Under the pieces are notes generated by a model. It saw nothing but the letters and a program-made list of their open reading frames with translations, did not search any database and was not told the origin of the DNA. The position numbers and the translations under genes were made by a program. Shown one piece after another: positions 8,689-16,985 of a stretch of 64,000 nucleotides of DNA. This DNA is from Geobacillus stearothermophilus ATCC 12980 (GTDB taxonomy: Bacteria > Bacillota > Bacilli > Bacillales > Anoxybacillaceae). How positions within the stretch are numbered: position 1 is the first letter of the stretch; each line of letters starts with the position of its first letter. The stretch lies in NCBI RefSeq assembly GCF_030369615.1, contig NZ_CP128494.1, positions 592,001 to 656,000 of the forward strand, given 5' to 3'.

Positions 8689-9381
8689 TTAGAAAAAGAT
8701 TTCTTGTTCGAGCCCTTCGCGGTCAATCAAATAAAAGCCGTGTTCGTCGACGTCAATCAGCCCTTTCCGTTTCAGCTGGCTCAACGTCCGGCTGACCGTT
8801 TCCCGGGCGGTGCCGATCATGTTGGCCAGCTCGCGGTTCGTCACATGGGCGGTGAGACGGTGCCACTTCCCTTGTTTGACGGCGTTCGTGCGCGTCAGCC
8901 GCAACAAAAGCAGCACGATTTGTTCGTACGTATTATGGAGCACTTGCGCCTCAAGCCGGTTTTGCAAGTCGACGATTTTTTCGCCCATGACGCGGAACAG
9001 TTTTATGCAAAGTTCAGGGCTCGCCATCAGCACTTGTTCGAAATCGTGGATCGGGATCGCGATCAATGTCGCTTCCTCGACCACTTCGGCGTGGGCCGGA
9101 TAGGTGCCTTTTAAGAAAAAGCCGGCATGCGGAAACATTTCTCCCGTCTGCAAAATCGAAACGATTTGTTCTTTCCCGCTGAAGTCCGTTTTATAAATTT
9201 TTACCGTGCCGGAATGAATGAAATAGACACGTTCTAACGGGTCGCCTTGCATAAAGACAAACGTCCGCGGCTTGTAAACGCGCACGTGGGAAATGGCAAC
9301 CAGCGAATCAAGCTCGTAATCGGACAGTTCACGAAACAACGGAACAGCTTTTAAGCGGTCTTTCATCCAATGGTTCGCCAT
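8689..9381 (-). CDS. Crp/Fnr-family regulator without an Fe-S cluster motif
   Basis: A 230-residue regulator with an N-terminal cyclic-nucleotide-binding-type beta roll (FVFMQGDPLERVYFIHSG), a dimer helix and a C-terminal helix-turn-helix (NRELANMIGTARETVSRTL) whose recognition helix has the E-x2-S-R pattern that reads TGTGA-type half-sites. It has only one cysteine and no cysteine cluster, so unlike the Fnr proteins at 18910 and 37059 it should not bind a 4Fe-4S cluster; it may sense NO through heme or act like an NnrR/ArcR-type protein, which is speculative. It is divergent from the NO-reductase gene. The ATG at 9381 has GGAGAG in front. Confidence 0.88.
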   Translation of the reverse strand: MANHWMKDRLKAVPLFRELSDYELDSLVAISHVRVYKPRTFVFMQGDPLERVYFIHSGTVKIYKTDFSGKEQIVSILQTGEMFPHAGFFLKGTYPAHAEVVEEATLIAIPIHDFEQVLMASPELCIKLFRVMGEKIVDLQNRLEAQVLHNTYEQIVLLLLRLTRTNAVKQGKWHRLTAHVTNRELANMIGTARETVSRTLSQLKRKGLIDVDEHGFYLIDREGLEQEIFF

Positions 9382-9513
9382 GGCGTTCTCTCCTTTGGAA
9401 ATGTGACAAAAGTGTGGCGGCTGTCAACAGAGCATCGATGCTTTTCTCTTTTTGAACATCCGCGCCGTTTGGCCTTTTTTGCCTTCATTGTATACATTCT
9501 TACGCCATAAAGC

Positions 9514-9580
9514 TGTGATATAAATCATAACGGACATTTGCCCCAGCTCACAAACCGGCCTCGATTCAGCACGCTACAAT
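9514..9580 (+). promoter_or_regulatory. Candidate Crp/Fnr-type promoter of the NO reductase
   Basis: TGTGATATAAATCATA at 9514-9529 is a near-consensus box, centred about -65 from the start predicted by TACAAT at 9575-9580. A weaker site, TTTGCCCCAGCTCACA at 9537-9552, with one good half, is centred near -42. Either or both could be read by Fnr or by the divergent regulator. Confidence 0.6.
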
Positions 9581-9613
9581 GGGGGCGAACAAACGAGAAG
9601 GAGGTTGTCTCAT

Positions 9614-11977
9614 ATGGAAGTTCATCGATCCGTTCGCCCCAACATGCGGCCGGGGCGGCAAACGACCAACAGTTTTCTCAAATCGATTCTCATTTTCACC
9701 ATTTTAATCAGCTTCACTGTCCTGCTTGTCGGCGGATATTGGATTTTTAAAGAAATGGCGCCGAGGCCGAAGGAAGTTCGCAGTGAAGACGGCCAAGTGT
9801 TGATGACGAAAGAAACGATCATCGGCGGGCAGGCCGTCTTCCAAAAATACGGGCTGATGGATTACGGAACCGTGCTTGGGCATGGGTCGTATATGGGGCC
9901 GGACTATACGGCAGAAGCGTTGAAAATTTATACGGAAGGCATGCAAGATTACAAAGCAAAAGAGCGGTATCACAAACCGTTTGCCGATTTAACCGCCGAT
10001 GAGAAAACGATCATCCGCGAACAAGTCATCAAGGAAATGCGAAAAAATCGCTACAACCCGGTTACGGATGTTCTCGTCCTGACAGATGCGCAAGTATACG
10101 GGTTGGAAAAAGTGCGCGACTATTACCGCGACGTGTTCACCAATGGCGACGGTTGGGGATTGAAAAAAGGATTGATCAAAGAAAGCGACATGCCAAAATC
10201 AGGCCGTGCTTGGGTCGCGGACGGCGACCAAATCAAGCAAATTGCCGACTTTTTCTTCTGGACCGCTTGGCTGTCAAGCACGCCAAGACTTGGCGACCAC
10301 ATCACTTATACGAACAACTGGCCGTACTATGAGGACGCCGGCAATACGATGTCATTTTCCGCGGTATGGTGGAGCGGCGCGAGCGTCACGATTTTGATTT
10401 TGTTCATCGGGATCATTTTGTATGTGTTCCACCGCTATCAGTTAAGCATGCAAGAAGCGTATGCAGAAGGGAAGTTTCCGGTCATCGACTTGCGGCGGCA
10501 GCCGCTTACTCCGTCGCAAGTGAAAGCGGGCAAATATTTCGTTGTCGTCGCCGCGCTCTTTTTCGTGCAAGCGATGTTCGGGGCGTTGCTCGCCCACTAC
10601 TATACGGAACCGGACAGCTTCTTCGGCATCAAATGGATCCATGACCTATTGCCGTTTAACATCGCCAAAGGGTATCACTTGCAGCTGGCGATTTTCTGGA
10701 TTGCCACCGCTTGGCTTGGCATGGGGATTTTCATCGCGCCACTTGTCGGCGGGCAAGAGCCGAAAAAGCAAGGGTTGCTTGTTGATTTGCTCTTCTGGGC
10801 GCTTGTCGTCCTTGTCGCCGGCAGCATGATCGGCCAATGGCTAGGCGTCAACGGCTACTTAGGGAACGAATGGTTTCTGTTTGGCCATCAAGGATGGGAA
10901 TACATTGAGCTCGGCCGCGTTTGGCAAATCATTTTAGTCGTGGGCATGCTGCTTTGGCTGTTCATCGTCTTTCGCGGCATCAAACGAGGGCTGAAGCAAG
11001 AAAGCGACAAAGGCGGTCTCATCCACTTGCTGTTTTACTCAGCCATCGCCGTTCCATTCTTTTACATCTTCGCGTTCTTTATCGAGCCGGATACGAACTT
11101 TACGATGGCTGACTTTTGGCGCTGGTGGATCATCCACTTATGGGTCGAAGGCATTTTCGAAGTGTTCGCCGTTGTTGTCATCGGGTTTTTGCTCGTACAA
11201 ATGAGATTGGTGACGAAAAAATCGACGGTCCGGGCTCTCTATTTCCAATTTACGATTTTACTAGGCAGCGGTGTCATCGGCATCGGCCACCACTATTACT
11301 ACAACGGTTCACCGGAAATTTGGATCGCTCTTGGCGCGGTGTTCTCGGCGCTCGAGGTCATTCCGCTTACGCTCCTTATTTTAGAAGCGTATGAACAATA
11401 TAAAATGATGCGCGACGGCGGGGTCAACTTCCCGTATAAGGCCACATTCTGGTTTTTGATCTCCACAGCGATCTGGAACTTGGTCGGCGCAGGGGTGCTC
11501 GGCTTTCTGATCAACTTGCCGGCGGTCAGCTACTTTGAACACGGGCAATTCTTAACGCCGGCTCACGGCCACGGAGCGATGATGGGCGTGTATGGCATGT
11601 TTGCGATCGCCGTGCTTCTTTACTCGCTGCGCAACATCGTCAAACCGGAAGCATGGAACGACAAATGGCTGAAATTCTCTTGCTGGATGCTGAACATCGG
11701 CCTGGCTGGCATGGTTCTCATCACGCTTCTCCCGGTTGGGGTGCTGCAAATCAAAGAAGCGTTTGAACACGGCTATTGGGCGTCCCGTTCGCCTTCGTTC
11801 TTGCAACAAGACGTCGTACAAAACTTGCTGCTTGTCCGCTTTGTTCCGGATACGATCTTTTTGATCGGCGTCGTTGCGTTGCTTGTTTTCGCCATCAAGG
11901 TGCTGTTCCATTTGCGCAAGCCAACGCACGGCGAAGGGGAAGAGCTGCCGGTGGCGAATTTGGCGGAGGAAGAATAA
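9614..11977 (+). CDS. norZ: Quinol-dependent nitric oxide reductase (qNOR, NorZ/single-subunit NorB)
   Basis: A 787-residue integral membrane enzyme that reduces two NO to N2O with electrons from quinol. It has an N-terminal membrane helix and extracytoplasmic NorC-like domain (GGQAVFQKYGLMDYGTVLGHG) without the heme-c CxxCH motif, then a twelve-to-thirteen-helix NorB core with the metal-ligand histidines (HLWVEGIFEVF, IGHHYYYNG, HGHGAMMGVYGM). The E in WVEGIFE is a conserved active-site glutamate. The ATG at 9614 has GAAGGAGG in front; the TTG at 9605 is too close to that site. Its own promoter carries a Crp/Fnr-type box. A strong terminator follows. Confidence 0.95.
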   Translation: MEVHRSVRPNMRPGRQTTNSFLKSILIFTILISFTVLLVGGYWIFKEMAPRPKEVRSEDGQVLMTKETIIGGQAVFQKYGLMDYGTVLGHGSYMGPDYTAEALKIYTEGMQDYKAKERYHKPFADLTADEKTIIREQVIKEMRKNRYNPVTDVLVLTDAQVYGLEKVRDYYRDVFTNGDGWGLKKGLIKESDMPKSGRAWVADGDQIKQIADFFFWTAWLSSTPRLGDHITYTNNWPYYEDAGNTMSFSAVWWSGASVTILILFIGIILYVFHRYQLSMQEAYAEGKFPVIDLRRQPLTPSQVKAGKYFVVVAALFFVQAMFGALLAHYYTEPDSFFGIKWIHDLLPFNIAKGYHLQLAIFWIATAWLGMGIFIAPLVGGQEPKKQGLLVDLLFWALVVLVAGSMIGQWLGVNGYLGNEWFLFGHQGWEYIELGRVWQIILVVGMLLWLFIVFRGIKRGLKQESDKGGLIHLLFYSAIAVPFFYIFAFFIEPDTNFTMADFWRWWIIHLWVEGIFEVFAVVVIGFLLVQMRLVTKKSTVRALYFQFTILLGSGVIGIGHHYYYNGSPEIWIALGAVFSALEVIPLTLLILEAYEQYKMMRDGGVNFPYKATFWFLISTAIWNLVGAGVLGFLINLPAVSYFEHGQFLTPAHGHGAMMGVYGMFAIAVLLYSLRNIVKPEAWNDKWLKFSCWMLNIGLAGMVLITLLPVGVLQIKEAFEHGYWASRSPSFLQQDVVQNLLLVRFVPDTIFLIGVVALLVFAIKVLFHLRKPTHGEGEELPVANLAEEE

Positions 11978-11982
11978 CCAAA

Positions 11983-12032
11983 ACGGGGCTGACCCAAAAC
12001 GCGAATGCGTTTTGGAATTAGCCCCTTTTTTA
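11983..12032 (+). terminator. Rho-independent terminator of norZ
   Basis: GGGGCT pairs with AGCCCC and AAAACGC with GCGTTTT around a GAAT loop, followed by a T run. Confidence 0.85.
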
Positions 12033-12142
12033 CACCAAAATATCGTTCGTTTTCTGGCAGAATAGAGTTACCATAACCACTATCACTGGAAAAGGAGCGA
12101 TTCGTTTATGAAACATCATCATAATTTTTGAAGAGTGTACCA

Positions 12143-12253
12143 TGAATCATCTCACGTTGCCAGGCGATATCATTCCACTGGATCATATGGCTCATGTAGT
12201 TTACGAAATGGTCGAACGCATTCCGATGGAGATGTTTCTACCTTTACTATAAA
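12143..12253 (+). pseudogene. Remnant of a transposase N-terminus (IS1182-like)
   Basis: A 36-codon frame, MNHLTLPGDIIPLDHMAHVV at the start, then MVERIPMEMFLPLL and a stop. The spacing of IPxDHxxxVVxxMVE resembles the first residues of IS1182-type transposases, but nothing of the rest remains. The sequence around it, 12032-12300, is otherwise empty. Confidence 0.4.
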
Positions 12254-12298
12254 GGTGGCCGCACCTCAGAAAGGCAAGGAGAGATGCTTCCTCCTTGC

Positions 12299-12865
12299 TC
12301 ATGTTGTCTTTATAAGACGAATGCTGGAAATTGCCGCTTTGTGTTCAATCGAACGCCTAGAAAGAAGATCTAAAATCCGTTCGTGCTTTTCCATGTTTTG
12401 TTCTATTTTCTTAACGATTTCATTTGTTTCAAGCACTGCTTGTTGGAGGAAAACAAATTCTTGCTTTGTGACCATATTGGCTTTGACATGATCTAATTCT
12501 TTCATTAGGTTGTTCTTTACGTCCTCAAGCTCCTGCTTGGTGGCCATGTTGGTTTTAATGTCTTCAAGCTCTTGCTTGGTGGCCATGTTGGCTTTAATGT
12601 CTTCGATCTTTTTTGTGAAACTATGCTTCACTTCTTCGAGTTCTTGTTTAGTGGCCATGTTGGTTCTAATATCTTCGAACTCTTTTGTGAAACGATTCCT
12701 CACTTCTTCAAGTTCTCGTTTCGTTGCCATGTTGGCTTTAATATCCTCAAGCTCTGTTGTGAAGTTTTGCTTCACTTCTTCGAGCTCCTGTTTCGTTGCC
12801 ATGTTTGTTTTGATATCGCTTACTTCATGTTCGATCATTTGGAGCTTGTCCAAAATTTGGTTCAA
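12299..12865 (-). CDS. Coiled-coil protein built of tandem repeats (about 188 aa)
   Basis: The protein is a run of near-identical units of about 18 to 29 residues with the pattern NMATKQELE(E/D)VK, six or more copies, then a C-terminal tail (EIVKKIEQNMEKHERIL). The heptad spacing predicts one long coiled coil. No membrane segment or signal peptide is seen. It starts with TTG at 12863-12865 or with a later ATG; the site GGAAGAG precedes the TTG. Similar repeat coiled-coil proteins are widespread in Geobacillus with unknown function. The nucleotide repeats mean copy number could vary between strains. Confidence 0.65.
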   Translation of the reverse strand: MNQILDKLQMIEHEVSDIKTNMATKQELEEVKQNFTTELEDIKANMATKRELEEVRNRFTKEFEDIRTNMATKQELEEVKHSFTKKIEDIKANMATKQELEDIKTNMATKQELEDVKNNLMKELDHVKANMVTKQEFVFLQQAVLETNEIVKKIEQNMEKHERILDLLSRRSIEHKAAISSIRLIKTT

Positions 12866-13331
12866 TATCTCTTCCGAGGAAAATCCTCCCTTCTAATAAG
12901 ATATATAGCAGCCCTGGAAAAGCGAGTGATGATGAATCGCTCCTTTCTTTTGAGGACTGGGGAAACGAACGTGTAGAGTAAGTAGTTGAGGAAAGGGATG
13001 GGATTGTAGCGCAGAACAAATGAGGACAATCGTTCCCCATTCATATTATAAATGATTCGTAGAAATTTGAAAATAACGTTTTGTGTCATTGTCGCTTTGT
13101 ATCCGTCCAGGAAAAGGAGTGCGTTTTAGCCCGTACGGTCATGTTAATCCCGGCAGCGACATTGTTTTTAAGAAAATCGAACTTCCTTTCTTTAATAATA
13201 GGGAGAAACAAGGGATTTAATCGGAATCGTTCATGATCAATGTACGATTTAAAAAAGAAAGAGCTGGCTCCAAAAGTCCACTTGTTAGTGGATTTTTGGG
13301 TCAGCCCCCTTTCATTTGTGAACGTTTTCAA
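12866..13331. other. Gap with degenerate coding traces
   Basis: No intact gene. The reverse strand has short frames (13331-13086 and 13089-12862) with a run reading DFLKNNVAAGINMTVRAKTH that looks like decayed protein-coding sequence, possibly transposase, but I could not place it in a family. An imperfect inverted repeat at about 13266-13307 (GGCTCCAAAAGTCCACT pairing with a GTGGATTTTTGGGTCAGCC stretch) resembles a terminator. Confidence 0.35.
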
Positions 13332-13499
13332 TCACTTGTGGCATTTGTCCGGCGTGGTGTGTTCGGTTTCCTTTTGCTTGTCATGGCATGGAAAGCAGTA
13401 CAACGTCTCTGTTTCTCGGCTGACGACGCCGTTTAAAAACCCATGCAGACAATGGATCGGCTTGCCGCATTGCGCGCAAAAGCCAACAAGCTCTTCCAA
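13332..13499 (-). CDS. Small zinc-ribbon-like protein (55 aa)
   Basis: A short reverse-strand gene starting with TTG at 13497-13499, nine bases after AAAGGAG. The product begins LEELVGFCAQCGKPIHC and contains CFPCHD and a final CHK, so it has two CxxC pairs plus further cysteines and histidines, enough for a zinc ribbon or a small metal centre. It is divergent from the Fnr-box promoter at 13546. I do not recognise a family. A CxxC protein next to denitrification genes could be a metal or redox accessory factor; this is only a guess. Confidence 0.55.
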   Translation of the reverse strand: MEELVGFCAQCGKPIHCLHGFLNGVVSRETETLYCFPCHDKQKETEHTTPDKCHK

Positions 13500-13545
13500 C
13501 CGCCATTTCTCCTTTCATGGGGATTGAACATGTTCACCTTCGGGC

Positions 13546-13588
13546 TGTGACGCTCGTCACTACCCCCCAAGGTTCAAGCGGTTATGAT
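13546..13588 (+). promoter_or_regulatory. Fnr-dependent promoter of the third DUF2249 gene
   Basis: TGTGACGCTCGTCACT at 13546-13561 and TATGAT at 13583-13588. The box is centred at about -41.5 from a start near 13595. Confidence 0.75.
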
Positions 13589-13628
13589 AAAGTATATAAT
13601 TCATTATACTACAAAGGAGGCCAATGTT

Positions 13629-13862
13629 ATGAACCAATTTGCTGCCAAAATCCACGCCCCGGACTATCCGCCGCGCGATCGCCATCCGGCAATTTTTCGG
13701 CTGTTTGACAATTTGAAGCCGGGGGAAGTGATGGAGCTGACGAATGACCATGACCCGCGTCCGCTGCAATACCAATTCATGATGGAGCGTCCGGATCAGT
13801 TTACATGGGAGTACTTAGAGGAAGGGCCGGACGTATGGCGGGTGGCCATCGGCAAAAAATAA
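13629..13862 (+). CDS. DUF2249 protein (77 aa), third copy
   Basis: A 77-residue DUF2249 protein (APDYPPRDRHPAIFRLFDNL, then PGEVMELTNDHDPRPLQYQF). Unlike the two copies at 8006-8452 it has the DHDPRPL motif with a histidine, seen in the DUF2249 subgroup linked to hemerythrin-type proteins. The ATG at 13629 has a strong AAAGGAGG site, and an Fnr promoter lies upstream. It is monocistronic, ending at the terminator at 13880. Confidence 0.87.
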   Translation: MNQFAAKIHAPDYPPRDRHPAIFRLFDNLKPGEVMELTNDHDPRPLQYQFMMERPDQFTWEYLEEGPDVWRVAIGKK

Positions 13863-13879
13863 ATCATCCGCTCCATAGG

Positions 13880-13912
13880 GATTTCCGTCGACAGGCGGAA
13901 ATCTTTTTTTTT
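13880..13912 (+). terminator. Rho-independent terminator
   Basis: GATTTCCG pairs with CGGAAATC, followed by nine T. Confidence 0.85.
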
Positions 13913-13967
13913 CGCCGGTTCGTATGGTACGGTAGGGACAGATGATGTTCGGAAAGAGGGGATAGAG

Positions 13968-14546
13968 ATGAAACGAGCCATTGCCGGAGCGGTGCTCGCC
14001 GGCGGCCAGTCGCGCCGGTTCGGGCGGCCGAAGGCGTTTGCGCTGCACGAAGGCGCCCCGTTTTTCACTTGGTCGGTCGCGGCGCTCGATCCGATCGCGG
14101 ATGAATTGTATATCGTCAGCCACCCGTCGCTTGTCGATGAATTCCGCCGCCAAACGGATATCCCGGTGCTGCTCGATGTCGAGCGCTGCCGCGGCTGTGG
14201 GCCGCTGGCCGGCCTTTACACCGTTATGGAACAGAGCCGAGCGGATTGGGTGTTCGTCTTGCCGTGCGACATGCCGTACATGCGGCGGGAAGTGACAGAG
14301 CGGCTTGCTTCCTATATTGATCCGATGTTTGACGCCATCGTCCCGCTCCATGGCGTCCGTCCCGAACCATTGGTCGCCTTATACCACCGACGGCTTCGCT
14401 CCGTGATCGCCGAGCTGCTTGATGCCGGCGAACGGCGGATGATCTCGCTTATTGACCGCGCCCGCGTCCGCTATGTTGACGCCCAACAGCTTGCCGCGGA
14501 TGAAACCGTATGGCGCAATGTCAATACGGAGGGAGAGTACCGGTGA
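13968..14546 (+). CDS. mobA: Molybdenum cofactor guanylyltransferase MobA
   Basis: A 192-residue nucleotidyltransferase that attaches GMP to molybdopterin to form the bis-MGD cofactor needed by NarG. The GTP-binding loop is LAGGQSRRFGRPKA near the N-terminus, LPCDMPYM is the metal-binding segment and CGPLAGLYT is conserved in the family. The ATG at 13968 has GGATAGAG before it. It is the only MobA in the window and is separate from the moeA-mobB-moaE-moaD cluster at 43-46 kb. Confidence 0.93.
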   Translation: MKRAIAGAVLAGGQSRRFGRPKAFALHEGAPFFTWSVAALDPIADELYIVSHPSLVDEFRRQTDIPVLLDVERCRGCGPLAGLYTVMEQSRADWVFVLPCDMPYMRREVTERLASYIDPMFDAIVPLHGVRPEPLVALYHRRLRSVIAELLDAGERRMISLIDRARVRYVDAQQLAADETVWRNVNTEGEYR

Positions 14547-14716
14547 AGGGGGAATTGTGGCCGAAGCAGACATAGCATATACTTTTTTTCAATCAGAAGA
14601 GCCATCCTTGCTTTACTTTTTGGGCGTATGTCGGGTCAATATATTATACCGCCTGTTCAGATGGCTGTCATCTTCGCCCATGGTACGATCGCCCTCTGTT
14701 GTGGCTTTGCTGTGGA

Positions 14717-14759
14717 TGTGATCGATATCACATAACGCGCCTGAATGTTGCGGTACAAT
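14717..14759 (+). promoter_or_regulatory. Fnr-dependent promoter of the radical SAM gene
   Basis: TGTGATCGATATCACA at 14717-14732 is a perfect palindromic Fnr box, and TACAAT at 14754-14759 is the -10; the box centre is -41.5 from a start near 14766. The remainder of the 14547-14781 gap shows nothing. Confidence 0.85.
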
Positions 14760-14781
14760 GGAGGCCAAGGAGGGGGCCGCA

Positions 14782-15900
14782 ATGCGCGATTTTAATGAAA
14801 ATCCGTTTATTGTGATTTGGGAATTGACGAGAGCTTGTCAACTCAAGTGCCTTCATTGCCGCGCCGAAGCGCAATACCATCGCGATCCGCGCGAGTTGAC
14901 GTTTGAGGAAGGGAAAAAACTGATCGATGAGATTTACGCGATGGATCAGCCGATGCTCGTCTTTACGGGCGGCGATCCGCTCATGCGTCCGGATGTGTAC
15001 GATTTAGCGAAATATGCGATCGATAAAGGGCTGCGCGTGTCAATGACGCCAAGCGCGACGCCGAACGTGACGAAAGAGGCGATCCGCAAAGCAAAAGAGG
15101 TCGGCCTGTCGCGCTGGGCATTTAGCCTTGACGGGCCGAACGCCGAGATTCACGACCATTTCCGCGGCGTGAGCGGCTCGTTTGATTTGACGATCCGTGC
15201 GATTCAATACTTGCATGAGCTCGACATTCCCGTGCAAATCAACACCGTCATTTCGCGATACAACGTTCATGTGCTTGATGAAATGGCGGAATTGGTTGAG
15301 AAGATGAAATGCGTCCTTTGGAGCGTCTTTTTCCTTGTGCCGACAGGCAGGGGGAAGGAGGAGGACATGATTTCCCCCATCGAGCATGAGCGGGTGTTCC
15401 GCTGGTTGTATGAAACGAGCAAGCGCGTTCCGTTTGACATTAAAACGACAGCCGGCCAGCATTACCGCCGCGTTGTGCTGCAGGCGAAAATGCGCGAAGG
15501 AAAAGCGACAAAAGGCGGCATCCGTTACGAAGATGTGTTGAACCAAGGGTTGACCGGACAAGTCGACGGGCTCGGCCGCGCGCCGAAAGGAGTAAACGAC
15601 GGCAACGGTTTCGTCTTTATTTCCCATATTGGCGACGTCTATCCGAGCGGGCTGCTGCCGGTCAAAGCCGGGAACGTCCGGGAAACGCCGCTGGCGGACA
15701 TTTACCGACACTCGCCGATTTTCCAAGACTTGCGCAATCCGGACAAATATAAAGGAAAATGCGGCGTCTGCGAGTTCCGATATGTGTGCGGCGGCTCTCG
15801 TTCACGCGCTTACGCTGTAACGGGCGACTATTTGGAAAGCGAGCCGTATTGTGTTTACATTCCAAAGGCGCTGCGGACAAAAGAGCGAAGCCAACGGTAA
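14782..15900 (+). CDS. Radical SAM/SPASM protein, AhbD/NirJ-like (BA_1875 type)
   Basis: A 372-residue radical SAM enzyme. The cluster motif is CQLKCLHC (Cys19, Cys23, Cys26), FTGGDPLMRPD is the SAM-binding GGE-like motif, and the C-terminal SPASM domain has CGVCEFRYVCGG, which would hold auxiliary 4Fe-4S clusters. It resembles the heme-biosynthesis branch (AhbD, NirJ) and the uncharacterised BA_1875 group. I chose the ATG at 14782 because AAGGAGGGG precedes it by the normal distance. The Fnr promoter makes it anaerobically induced. The reaction is unknown; a role in heme or tetrapyrrole modification is inferred. Confidence 0.82.
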   Translation: MRDFNENPFIVIWELTRACQLKCLHCRAEAQYHRDPRELTFEEGKKLIDEIYAMDQPMLVFTGGDPLMRPDVYDLAKYAIDKGLRVSMTPSATPNVTKEAIRKAKEVGLSRWAFSLDGPNAEIHDHFRGVSGSFDLTIRAIQYLHELDIPVQINTVISRYNVHVLDEMAELVEKMKCVLWSVFFLVPTGRGKEEDMISPIEHERVFRWLYETSKRVPFDIKTTAGQHYRRVVLQAKMREGKATKGGIRYEDVLNQGLTGQVDGLGRAPKGVNDGNGFVFISHIGDVYPSGLLPVKAGNVRETPLADIYRHSPIFQDLRNPDKYKGKCGVCEFRYVCGGSRSRAYAVTGDYLESEPYCVYIPKALRTKERSQR

Positions 15901-16069
15901 GAAGGCGGTGAAAAACAGCCGCTTAAAATGACGGCGCTACGGCGTTCGTGAGATGGTTGCCCGGGCGCATGCGGCGGATGTTGGATGTGTGTTCAAAACA
16001 TACGGGGGAGGAGCAGGCGCCCTTCCCCGTTTTTGTTGAAAGATCATTCGTGGTTCAACTCGACTATAA

Positions 16070-16733
16070 AGGTCTCGGGCCCGGTCGGCGCCGCGCTTCC
16101 TCCTTTTGGTGTTTGTCGCTGCGCTGTTGTTGAATGCTGTTTTGTTTCTTTCGCTCGGCCTGCTCGTGATGGCGTTGGGCATTTTGGTCTTGGTGATTCC
16201 GCCTACTTTCGAAGAGTTTGCCCGCATGGTCTGCTTTTTGTTGTTATGTCTTGTGTATATCGCCTTTTGGCTGAATCTCGGCATTTTGTTTTCCGTCGTC
16301 TTCCGCCAGGCGGCGACATCCGCGTTGTCGTCGATGGCCGTTTGGCTGTTTTTCAATCTTTTCTACTCGATGATCGTGGAAGTGTTTGCGAAATCGTTTT
16401 TGCAGTTTGATGCCATTACGTCCGTCGAGCAGGCGGTCGGCCGTCAAGAGTTGGTGCTTGGTCTCATGAGATTGTCGCCGAGCTACTTGTTCAATGAATC
16501 AACAACTGCCTTTTTCGCCGGACGTCCGAACGCTAGGGATCGTCACGGTGGAGCAAACGGCCGGCGCTGTTGCGCCCCCCTTGCCATTCTCGCAAAGTTT
16601 GCTGCTCATTTGGCCGCAGGTGACCGCGCTCATTGCCGCCACTCTCATCTGCTTTGCGATCGCGTATTGGTTGTTTATGAGGCAGGAGATACGGGCGGAG
16701 TGGGTGAGAAAACAAGTTGTTTCCGTAGACGGG
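16070..16733 (+). pseudogene. Decayed ABC-2-type transporter permease
   Basis: The frame from about 16070 encodes hydrophobic sequence of an ABC-2 permease (LLLVFVAALLLNAVLFLSLG, then AFWLNLGILFSVVFRQAATS). At about 16495 the coding continues in a different frame (SFSQSLLLIWPQVTALIAA), so there is a frameshift. The N-terminal half and the ATPase partner are missing. A NosY-type permease is possible given the denitrification context, but this type is common and I would not insist. The flanks 15901-16069 and 16734-16890 are empty. Confidence 0.6.
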
Positions 16734-16893
16734 GCGGAAGAGATGTGTGCGCCCAACAGCGTTTCTTATCGTTCGGATGTGAAAAACGTTCTGCCAAATC
16801 GTGTCCGTTCCTTTTGGGGACGGGCTTTTTCTTTTTTTGGATGTGACAAAACCGTGACAACGCTTGTGGCAAAATGGTGACAACAGGCAAGAA

Positions 16894-16936
16894 TGTGATA
16901 AGCCTCACAAATCTGTTTCCTTTTCCTGTGTATGAT
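16894..16936 (+). promoter_or_regulatory. Fnr-dependent promoter of narK copy A
   Basis: TGTGATAAGCCTCACA at 16894-16909 with TATGAT at 16931-16936; the box is centred at -41.5 from a start near 16943. It drives the narK copy that carries the stop codon. Confidence 0.85.
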
Positions 16937-16985
16937 GGAAGTACAAACAGCGTCACAAATTTTGAAAGTTTGGGAGGGGCTTTTC

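Noticed and set aside
8535..9114. Forward frames opposite the Crp/Fnr gene
   Set aside because: Shadows with no family features; one would cross the Fnr promoter.
12500..12850. Regular repeats that at first sight look like a CRISPR array
   Set aside because: Units are contiguous, in frame and encode a heptad coiled coil; there are no unique spacers and no cas genes.
16106..16846. 246-codon frame as one membrane protein
   Set aside because: Only the first 130 or so residues are permease-like; the true coding continues in another frame, so it is a pseudogene.
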